NCBI GenBank assembly: GCA_021234155.1
Contig: JAJEKV010000056.1
Span: forward strand, 2,153,330 to 2,217,329
DNA length: 64,000 nucleotides
Reading direction: 5' to 3'
Origin: Isoetes taiwanensis
Lineage: Eukaryota > Streptophyta > Lycopodiopsida > Isoetales > Isoetaceae
The notes under the pieces are model-generated. The model ran no database searches. It saw only the letters and a program-made list of their open reading frames with translations, and had not been told where the DNA came from. Positions within the stretch are counted from its first letter, which is position 1, and the number at the start of each line of letters is the position of its first letter. Shown here piece by piece: positions 55,689-64,000 of this stretch. Both the position numbers and the translations under genes were made by a program.

Positions 55689-55883
55689 GAAAGGCTATAA
55701 AAAAGTCTTAACTGTTGTTGCCACTACTTACATGATTACTCAGAAACTACATGATTACTCACTCAGAAACTAAAAACTGGGATTACTATTGAGAGAAGGA
55801 AGGCTTGGGGTAAAGGACAATAGCTGGTAAACTTCAAACGTCCAAGAAGTACTTACTTTCAATTTGTGCATTGAAGAAACTGC

Positions 55884-56866
55884 TTGCTAGAACAGACTGA
55901 AGCATTCCCGTGGAGAGATCCGCTGCATCGATCCGCCCTCAGATCCGCCCTCAGGGTAATATATCAATCGTCCCTCATCACCTCATTTTTTTTTGGATGT
56001 CAACCTGTATCTGTGGCGCAGTCTGTTGCGCCTCAATCAGCGCCTCAGAGCCATCAGTCAGTTTCTGCAAATGTGGCACAATCTGCTTCTGCTCCTCAAA
56101 TCAGAGGTAAAGGACGATATTTACAATTAAATGGAGATGAATGCATCACTTACAAGCAGAAATCGTCTTCACAACTGTGTTTTATTCCTGTATCGTCCTC
56201 CCTAACTGTGTTTTCTTGCTGTGCTTTGTGCTTTCTGCCTGTGTTTTCTTGCTGTGCTTTGTGCTTTCTGCAGGCATAAGCAATCGATCCATAACATGTC
56301 CATTCGAAGATATTTTCTCAACCTCCTATATTTTGCTTCATTTTCACATGATGAATCCAATGAGCACATCTGCAGCGTGATAGGATTAAAGGAGAGGCCA
56401 TGGATTGACCAAGAAGCTGCTATAGAAAGCACAAAAAAGAAACACAAAATGGGCAAAAGATGGAATTTGAATTTTGAATTTGCCGCACTTTTGAACTGTG
56501 AGTTGGGGGGAGCGTATCTGTAGCATATGAATCAGAGGAGCATATGAATCAAGAGGGGCATTATGAATCGAAGGAGTGAAACGAAGGAGCATTATCTGCA
56601 TATGAAACAGAGGAGCATATGAATCGAAGGGGCACTATATGAATCGAAGAGGCACTATGAATCGGAGGAGGCACTATGAATCGAAGAGGCACTATGAATC
56701 GAAGAGGCACTATGAATCTGTAGCATGTGAAACGAAGGAGCATATGAATCGGAAGGGCACTATGTATCAGAGAAGCATATCTGCAACATCAAAGATAAAG
56801 AGGAAGCCACAGATCAACCAGGGATCAACCAAGAAGCTGCAAGGGGAAGCACAAAAAGAAAAGTAA
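55884..56866 (+). other. Exon-like segments and HYES/HMNR minisatellite, unit B
   Basis: Counterpart of 33,185-34,136, with better-preserved CAG/CTG. It reads VAQSVAPQSAPQSHQSVSAN then VAQSASAPQ, showing that the scrambled A version was the same. The array at 56,520-56,780 has one more CACTATGAATCGAAGAGG unit than A. A 33-bp duplication (TGTGTTTTCTTGCTGTGCTT) lies at 56,205-56,275. Confidence 0.4.
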
Positions 56867-57988
56867 AAAATGAATCAGGATAGAATTTGAAAATGCCTTT
56901 GTGAGGCAATGCATGAATCAGAATGTTTCGACATTTTTGCTGAACCAATCTTGAGCTCAAAAAAGAAAGGCTGCAAATGACATGTCCAAGTGTTCAGGCA
57001 ACAAGGCAACGAATTAAGAGCGAGGTAAGAAATCCGTGACCTTAAATCTTTCTCACTTTTCTATGTGCAGCTTTAAAATACCAATCTAAAAAGTAGGTAC
57101 AGAAAATAGAATGTAGGAGCTTCACGTTTAAAAAAGAAAAAGAAATCCTAAACAAGGTATACTTACCTTTTTCACGCCAAGCGTGCATAGCCTATTTGTG
57201 GATGTTTTGGGCATATTTTTGGATGTTTTGGGCTATTGTTGTAGGCTAAATTTGATACATAAAAGAAAAAGTTTTTATTGAGATAAATTGATATTTTCTT
57301 GGGTCCTCTTTTTTAGAGCACGAAGCACACACTTTCAAACCATTCATGGCATATGCCCAAAATATTCATTTTTTTAGTTGTTTTGTCTCTTTTGCATTTA
57401 GACCCTATTCGAAATAGATGGAACTTTTATTTTGGAGTTTGACAATTGGCTTCGAGTTCATATTACATCTTAGTATTGCACTAGCTTAGAGTATTTTGTG
57501 TTTTGGTTGGTAGTTCACTCTTCTCAACCAATTTTTGTATTATGAGTCTAATTTTTCATGTCAATTTTAGAAAACTAATACTTGTTTTGTGATACCTATA
57601 GCTTTGATGTGGAAATAACATGCGCTATTATACGTATGCTAGGAGAAAGCGCAATATGAGTAAATTAGGATTCTCAGTCAGGGTCAAGTCTTTATACAGA
57701 ATTGGGAGCCTATAAGCACATTCTCGCCATATGGGCTCTGAACTTGAATGAAGGTATTACAATTGGATGTGAGGAAGAAAGCTATGGTATCTCTAGGAGT
57801 GTCATTTGAGAAGTAATTGGCATGATGTCTGAAGAGATACATAAGTAAAACATTTTCTATTTTTTATGCAATCATGTTGTGCTATCATAAAAAAAATCAC
57901 ATTCTTGATGCGAGTTTATTAACAGGAAAAAGTAGCAATGCCGAAAGGTCCAAAATCGGCATAAGTCCAATTTAAATGAATGATGGTT

Positions 57989-58145
57989 TTATCTGCATCT
58001 TTGAGCACAGGAGTGATTAAGCCACCATCTATAGCCACTGCAACTGCTATATTGATGCAGGCTTTGCCATCTTTACAGGATGCATTTACAACAGGATGTT
58101 GAACTAATGCAGATCGACCCTTCAGTCCATATATCGCGGCCTTTC
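57989..58145 (-). pseudogene. LTA2: Plastid E2, exon upstream of the TIR element, unit B
   Basis: The minus strand encodes KAAIYGLKGRS, ALVQHPVVNASCKDGKA, then INIAVAVAIDGGLITPVLKD and AD. It is open throughout, unlike unit A, where an extra base breaks the start. The TIR element interrupts it at the same base. Confidence 0.85.
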
Positions 58146-59421
58146 TTAACGAAAGCAAAAACATTAAAAAAATAACAGTTTAGACAAAAGTTCTACACGC
58201 AACAAAGGTTTACCCAATTGCATCGGTAGAAGGCATAAGAATGAATCGTTGCAAAATAGAAAGAAGCATCAAAATGATAAAAATAATGACACCGATACTT
58301 ATTTGTAGTTCTTTGCCATAGCCGCTTGGATTTGCAAAGGATTTCAGTTTTTTCTCAGTGTAGTTGCTTCGTCGGATAGCTCTGTTTCGCAAAGCTCTGC
58401 AGACAGACTATTTTATGCCCTGTGATATAGCTGGAAGCTCTGCATCACTACCCAGCGATGTCTCAGCGAAAACCTCTCAGCAGAAACCCTAGACGAAATC
58501 GACTACTGAACCTAAAAACCTGCGCGGTACAATATGCCTTGAGACGTGCTTTCTGGGAGGAAATTCTTGAGCATTGTGGCATGAACTGGTGTTAGCCTAG
58601 ACTCATAAGTCGACATATTTGCCAATCTGCCGCGCTTCCGGCATAGCCATCTTCCGTCCTAGAAAATATCTCGTTTTGTTTCTTGAAGAACTCTGCCCCG
58701 CCGTCGTTTCTTCAAGAACTCTGCCCCGCCGTAGCTTTCCCAACGCCGGCATTAACTTCGCAAGACACGCTGGAATTTTCATTAATTTTTTGTGACCGTC
58801 GATCAAATCCAACGATTTTAAGCCCATCACGTGCACAAATTTCTTATCTGGCAGCAACGTGGACACTCTGAGAGTGTCCACTTGCGTTTGTGCAAACGTG
58901 CTAAAAATCTAAGCTTAAAAAAGAAGAAAAATCTAGAATAGGAATATGACGTCTGGTGGATCCTCTGCTTTTTGCTCAGCAAGCAATCGACCATTTTTGC
59001 TATGCAAGCAATCCTGGAGCTAAGAAGCCAGTCCATTTTTCGGATTACCATCACTGGAGCCGGTAGATTCATCGCTTCCTACTTTGCCTGGCGCCTTAAG
59101 AGTGAAGGTCACTTACATTATCGCATCTGATGGAAAGTCGCTTGGAAAGTCGATGGGAATCAAACGCTCAGCTAAGAAATATTTTTCTGGAAACCTTCAA
59201 ACGCTCAGCTAAGAAATATTTTTCTGAGTTTTTATCTCACTTGGGTTCTTTGCTCTTTGCAGCGGATCTATTGAAAAAAAAGATCCCTTTGTTTCTACCT
59301 CAACCCTCTCACATTTGTATGGCAGAGATATTTGTGGCGTTAGATACAAAACTTTTGCCCACTCAAGCTGATTCCATATTAGAAAGCGGTTTCTAGAATT
59401 GCACAGAAGTGTTGTACTATC
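58146..59421. other. Region upstream of the ankyrin gene, unit B
   Basis: Counterpart of 35,416-36,698, with the 37-bp duplication at 59,161-59,235 and the 10-bp palindrome near 58,858. Here the palindrome spacer is TGA rather than one base. Confidence 0.35.
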
Positions 59422-61514
59422 ATGGATTCAGAGGTTAAAAAGCTACATAACCTCGTGTTGAATGAAAGGCAATGCAGATGTGATTGAAGCTTTACTAGCA
59501 GCAAGCCATAATAAGGTAGATCTCATCAATTCCAGAGACTCCAAATTCATCAATTCCAGAGACTCCAAATCTAGTACTGCATTGCACAAAGCTTGTGAAG
59601 TAGACCTGTTCAACATAGTGCAAGTCCTTGTTAAGCATAAGGCTGATATCCACGCAGAAGATGAGTCTGGAAACACACCATTGCATATAGCCGTAGTATG
59701 GGCTGGCAAATCCACTATTCAGATCCTTTTGCAAAACGGCGCAGAAACTGACATTTTGAAACAAAACTGGGCAGGGCATTCTCCACTAAGTGCCCTGGTC
59801 CGAGACGACAATAATCTCAAGGTTTTTAAATCACTAGGTAATTCATGAAATCAAGAACAAAAATAGGCTGATTCTTCTGCTTTAACTTAGATGATGTCAT
59901 TTTTCCTCTTACAGATGCTCCAGAAAGTGAAGGTGATACAACTTCCTTTCACATTGGCCTCGGTCTAAAAAGAGGTATGTATTCCTCTTGCATTCTGTCC
60001 TTCTAAGTTAGATGTTGGTCATCTAAGATGTTAGATGACCAACATCGGAGGTTAATCGTTGCTAACTTAGATGTTAGATGTTGGACTCACTCTCTTTCTG
60101 TAGTTGCTAATTTAGATGTTGGTCATTTCTTTCTCATACAGCGAAAAAGACTCACCTTCGTATTCGGCCCGGTGTACTCGAAGTCATAAAAGGTCAGTAT
60201 ACTGGATCTTGCTCAGGACGCACTTTATTGCATGATGCTGCTTACCATAACGCTAATAAGATGGCACAGCAATTGATTATTATGGGGAGTAGATATTGAT
60301 GCAAGAGATATACATAATGATACTCCCCTTCATATTGCTGCTAAGAAAGGATCCAATGAAGTCATAGAAACACTTATGAAGAATAGGGCTAGCGTTTTCC
60401 TTGCCAATAGAAATAGACAAATACCTATGGAACTTGGTGGCGTCAAAGCTATTTGCAGAGTCCTTAGAGAATCTCCTCAACTTAACCAAGAGTTTAAAAT
60501 TGCTACTACTATCACTGGCAGCAACGGGGCTAGAGCGGTTCACTATGTAGCAGGTCATGGAACAAAAGAAGATATGAAATGGCTAATTCAAAAGCTAAGA
60601 GCATATGCCGAATCTGAAAATTTAGGTGTATTCTGATATGATATATTGCTATGATAACAACGGTAAGACTCCTTTGCATTGGGCTGCAACTTACAAGAAT
60701 GTAGATGTTCTACAAGCATTTGTTGAAGAGGAAGTAATTGGTGATTCACAAAAGTTGTTACATGAAGATAAGAAAAGAAGAACACCATTGTCCTGTGCTC
60801 TCAAGCATACCGACCTTAAATTTGCAGAGGCATTTTTAGAGTTGTTGCCATCAGAAAAACAAGTAGATGGTTTTAAGAGATGGGCAAGGTTAATTATTAA
60901 GAAGAAAAAATATGAAGAAAAATTGAAGATGATGTTGCCAAACATTCCTTCTCCCAAATTTAGAGAAAGAGGAGGAGGAGGAAGAGGAGAGTCGAGTCAA
61001 AACCCGAACTGAGCCGAGCCGGATTGGATTCTGGATTCGATTCGGATTCGGAGTCGAGTCGGAGTCGGACTCTGGAGTCAAGGTCGGGTCGGTCGGGGAA
61101 GAGTCGAGTCAAAGTTGGAGGCGGAGAAGCAAAACAAAAGCAAGAGAAGGAGAGAAAACGGAGCCAAGAGTGCGCAAGATCAAGGAGGAGGATTTACTCC
61201 ATGAAATAATGACACCATTTTATATAGCTGCGTGTAGGAAGAAGCGATATTGCCGAGCTCATTCAAAAGCATACAAAATATGATGTCATAAATGCAAAGG
61301 GCCGTTGGATTTGGACGCCTTAGTGCTACATTGGGCAACACTTTTAAATAAAAGAGGGATTGTGTCTATACTTTGTAGAGATGATAAATTTCAAAGCAAC
61401 TTGTTGCCAATGAAGAAGACGACGGGGAAGACATCATTACAAGATGCAAAAGAAATGAATTCTATGGACATCCGGAAGGAATTGATGGGCGAACGATGTG
61501 AAATCACATGTTGA
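59422..61514 (+). CDS. Ankyrin-repeat protein gene, unit B
   Basis: Exons 59,422-59,837, 59,915-59,974 and from 60,142. This copy is not cut by the insertion. Exon 3 reads HLRIRPGVLEVIKGQYTG into GRTLLHDAAYHNANKMAQQL and further ankyrin repeats, the Ser/Asp/Glu run, then DIAELIQKHTKYDVINAKGR, LHWATLLNKRGIVSILCRDD and SLQDAKEMNSMDIRKELMGE. Frame breaks lie after MDSEVKKLHNLVLN (shared with A), at an extra G near 60,287, at 60,623, and in the 61,000-61,240 patch. Several are absent in A and so may be errors. Such proteins act at membranes in plant signalling or defence. Part of a PGG gene continuing to 62,035. Confidence 0.7.
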
Positions 61515-62035
61515 TGGATTAGGCTGTAGATCGTCAAGTCTCGATGGATGCAACAAATGCAATCTTGGTCGGTCTTTGCTCTAATTGCCGGTGTTACATT
61601 TGCGGGTTGGCGTCAACCTCAATTGGTGATATCAAGCAACAATATCCTGAACATGTAGGCATCGGGGTTTTGGATTTTCCAGATCTCTCTTTTCTTTTTC
61701 GCTATCACTGATTTTTTAACTAGTCTGCTGCTGCAGTCCTACCAAATAGAAACATTTACATAGCCATTGTTGTCTTTGACCTCGACGGCGCTTTTGGCAA
61801 TGGCGCATTCTTCTTCTCATTTGTCTATAGTTTTTGTGATTGGAGCATTTGTGGCGGCGAGGAATTGTGGTATTATACGTATTGAAGTGCGAAGCAAACA
61901 TGACATCGACAACAATTATTGGTGGGATATCATGCCTCTATGGGTTGAAGTGCTTTCTAGTGCCATTTATGCGGATCGAAGTCGTTGTTCAAAGAATTGA
62001 ATTCCTTCCAAAAGAATTTTGTCGATGTCTATATT
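61515..62035 (+). CDS. PGG membrane domain of the ankyrin gene
   Basis: Directly downstream, VDRQVSMDATNAILV is followed, after a frame step, by FALIAGVTFAGWRQPQL, the first transmembrane helix of the PGG domain of plant ankyrin proteins (ACD6/ITN1 type). Near 61,770-61,860 LSLTSTALLAMAHSSSHLSI and VFVIGAFVAARNCG look like further membrane helices. Frame steps at 61,510, 61,585 and 61,620 remain. Unit A lost this part at the duplication junction, so only B could make a full protein. Confidence 0.65.
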
Positions 62036-62340
62036 AAAAGTGCCACTCAATCACATAAACCTAATGCAAGTGCAACTATTGATTTGCATGAGCCCAGTAC
62101 AAGAACTGGAGTGCATGGGAATGCTCGTGGAAGTGACTTCGAATGGCTCGAAGTACTTTGTGAGATTGATCTTGATGCAAATATTAGTGGTATAGGCGAC
62201 TCCAATGCGGATCGCATATAGTCCGAAAAGGCGCATTAAGGAGGTGCCCACCTATGGAGAGATAAATTCTTCATTAATTATTGATGTGGAAATAAATGTC
62301 AAAAATATATAAATAATTTGTCAAAGTTTCATTGACATGT
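62036..62340 (+). other. Possible C-terminal tail or unassigned ORF
   Basis: The plus-strand frame 61,985-62,221 (FKELNSFQKNFVDVYIKSAT and on to GDSNADRI) overlaps the PGG region end in another frame. It may be the hydrophilic C-terminus of the ankyrin protein, but I cannot link it with confidence. Confidence 0.3.
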
Positions 62341-62636
62341 TCTAAATTAAGCGGTTCTCAGCTTCCACAACTTCTCAGAGTGCACCATCTGTGCATGACT
62401 TGGCATTATACATACTTGGGGTTCTAGATAAGCGTGCGCAATTCACGAGGCCCTCGGTAGTCATTATCTAAGCTTGTCTAGTATCATCATTCTTGCAAAG
62501 GTTTTTCCTTGAAAACCTTTCGGCGAGGGTTTTTTTAATCCCTAGTAGTAATGATTGTACTAGCCCATTGTATGGGTCCCATGACCTATTGGTCTAAGGT
62601 GGGCGTTAAAAACTATTCTATTCTATTCTATTCTAA
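62341..62636 (+). mobile_element. LINE 3' end with (TATTC)n tail
   Basis: The end reads GGGTCCCATGACC, TTGGTCTAAGGTGGGCGTTA, AAAAC, then four TATTC units (62,613-62,634). Position for position it resembles the LINE end at 13,735-13,797 (GTCTCATAGGCC...TGTGGACGTTAAAA), which has a TTCC tail instead. It is heavily 5'-truncated, with no coding part. Confidence 0.55.
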
Positions 62637-62644
62637 AGTACTAC

Positions 62645-62668
62645 TAGTTATGGTGCGGCGTTGTCGAA
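62645..62668 (-). mobile_element. Helitron-like 3' end, degenerate
   Basis: CTAGTTATGGTG, then CGGCGTTGTCG, matches the end at 302-329 with a broken hairpin and unrelated flanks on both sides. It is an independent insertion of the same family or a chance remnant. Confidence 0.4.
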
Positions 62669-64000
62669 CTTTTAGTAACTAATTTGAAAAGCGATTTGTT
62701 GAATCCACATTAGTGAAGATAAACCATTATGTAGAAAATTGTGGATTTGATCTTGATTGTTGAACTACGATTATGTTGGTTTCTTTATTTGATACTTTTG
62801 TGTTGTAGAAAGCAACAATAGCTATAGTTTTTTGAACAATAGCTATAGTTGAAATTGTGTATTTGAACTATAAATATTGGTTGGTTGGAGGAGGAATCGT
62901 AAAAGCAAAGAAACCGCAACGGGGCAACAAAAGTTAAATCAAAATTCTTTTAACACATTGGGAAAGGGAATAGCAATATTGAAATTCCTCATAGGCATTT
63001 GGGTTTCCATTTTTTGAATGCTAATTATAGAAGTGGTCGAGATTTGTTCCATGGTATTAATTACATAGTATCTCTCGATAAGGTCGGGAACTTTGCAATC
63101 ATAGCATCGTATGCTTTCGGCGTTTGAACACCTCAATTGCTATAAGCTTAAACTGCGTGGTGAAAATAAGAACCATCTAAAGCTTGAAACTCTTGAACAA
63201 AGAAGAAATGTAGACACATTGCCATGTACTCTAGGAAGAATCAAGTTAAAGATTGAACAAAGAGTTCAGCAATGGTGGCATAAGGCAATGGTTATGAAAG
63301 CCTACGATGTTCCTACATTTTCTAAGAGTTTTAATGCACCTCATCCGCATTGCTATTTATAAGAGAGCAATCGTTTGCAACACTACTATGTCCGGACACC
63401 CATGCGGATGCTAAATAGGTGGTGTAGCGTGAGAAATGGCATGGAATTTTTTGCAAGTTTTACCATTCTGTTTCCAATTTTAAACTAAGGATTTACAATT
63501 TTCAAAACCTCAATGGAATATTATAGGCGAAGACCTAGCTGCCAATTTCTAAATCCGGAATTCAATTTCGTCCTCCGGATGGACAATTTTTCCCGGATGG
63601 ACAATTTTCCCAGGATGGAGATAGTCATATGGGTCCATTCTTGAAATGGGTAAAGAGGCGAAACCATTTTCCATTGCTGCCAGATCTGAGGACATAATTT
63701 AATATGAAATGCGAGAATTTCTTAACCATGTGCTCTATATAGTGAATCAGCAACACGTGTCTGAATGATTAGAAAGTGAGATGGATAATTTATGTCATCC
63801 ATTTGGGGAGTCGACCCTATTTCATACCAATGAGATAATAGGTGTGGTGTTGGCCGGCTTGAATTCCATTCACGGGGTGTAAAATCGCTAGTGGGGTACA
63901 ACTTTTGCGGAAAGCGTTTAAGCATTTTAAGTCTTTGAAACTTCATGGACGTCGGAAGCCAAATCCGCCCTTCTCCCTCCTTTTCCGGGGCGAAAACACG
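62669..64000. other. No recognisable gene
   Basis: The best open frame is 63,111-63,362 (83 codons, with ENKNHLKLETLEQRRNVDTL and VQQWWHKAMVMKAYDV), which has no domain I know. A tandem piece GGATGGACAATTTT occurs twice near 63,577-63,610. Confidence 0.4.

Larger units (their letters stand above)
50461..55693 (-). mobile_element. Ty1/copia LTR retrotransposon
   Basis: A complete element, 50,466-55,688 (5.2 kb), on the minus strand. GAAAG target duplications lie at 50,461-50,465 and 55,689-55,693. The empty site exists in unit A at 32,990. LTRs begin TGTTGGAATC and end ATTCCAACA. A tRNA-iMet primer binding site (TGGTATCAGAGCC) and a polypurine tract (GAGGGGGAGAT) are in place. Gene order is gag, protease, integrase, RT, RNase H, as in copia. 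The LTRs are nearly identical, so the insertion is young and later than the tandem duplication. Confidence 0.95.
48527..57992. mobile_element. TIR element, unit B, with nested copia
   Basis: Same element as 31,026-35,257, here 48,531-57,988, with the same TIRs and TTAT on both sides. Without the copia element it is about 4.23 kb, as in A. The CACGCCAAGCGTG at about 49,278 is perfect here, but has one mismatch in A. Confidence 0.75.
41880..61342 (+). repeat. Tandem segmental duplication, unit B
   Basis: Direct copy of 24,398-41,880 without the 3.26-kb insertion, but with a copia element at 50,466-55,688. It ends at TTGGGCAACACT (61,342), after which the original ankyrin gene continues. Confidence 0.9.

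Noticed and set aside
59495-59779. 94-codon minus-strand ORF across the ankyrin exon
   Set aside because: Complementary to clear ankyrin repeats on the plus strand; a shadow frame.

Overview
The window is nuclear DNA of a land plant. It holds spliced fragments of plastid-protein genes (glucan water dikinase and the plastid pyruvate dehydrogenase E2 subunit), an ankyrin-PGG gene of plant type, and many Ty1/copia, Ty3/gypsy, LINE, SINE, MITE and Helitron remnants. The style of the LINEs and of the ankyrin-PGG gene would fit a fern or another seed-free plant, but I hold that weakly. There is no operon structure and almost no intact gene. The region is a TE-rich, rearranged gene graveyard with one gene, the ankyrin protein, that may still work.

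Layout. 1-8,400: three copies of a glucan water dikinase (GWD) fragment. Two are direct repeats about 5.23 kb apart; the third is inverted and makes a 1.07-kb palindrome around a MITE. Copies 1 and 2 end at a Helitron-like 3' terminus. Between them lie a 19-bp minisatellite, a CA microsatellite and a degenerate Ty3/gypsy pol. 8,400-11,290: AT-rich, no gene recognised. 11,390-13,797: a degenerate non-LTR retrotransposon with a (TTCC)n tail, set in a tandem repeat. 14,000-20,760: no recognisable gene. 20,777-25,421: an L1-type LINE (minus strand) bounded by a 17-bp target duplication; its middle is replaced by SINEs, local repeats and a protein-kinase exon.

24,398-61,342: a tandem segmental duplication, unit A (24,398-41,880) and unit B (about 41,880-61,342). 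Each unit carries, in order: the kinase exon and LINE ORF1 (minus), an ERI1-like 3'-5' exonuclease pseudogene (plus), exons of plastid E2 (minus) interrupted by a 4.2-kb TIR element, and an ankyrin gene (plus). After duplication, A gained a 3.26-kb insertion in the ankyrin gene and B gained a 5.2-kb Ty1/copia element inside the TIR element. Each unit gives the empty site of the other's insertion. The ankyrin gene of B runs on to a PGG membrane domain near 61.5-62 kb. Beyond that are a LINE tail, another Helitron-like end and unassigned sequence.

Order of events (inferred): LINE insertion, TIR element into E2 and the ERI1 frameshift; then tandem duplication; then copia in B and the 3.26-kb insert in A. 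Differences between copies fall in patches and hit CAG/CTG sites above all. This looks like base-calling error at methylated CHG sites rather than evolution, so many frameshifts here should be treated with care.
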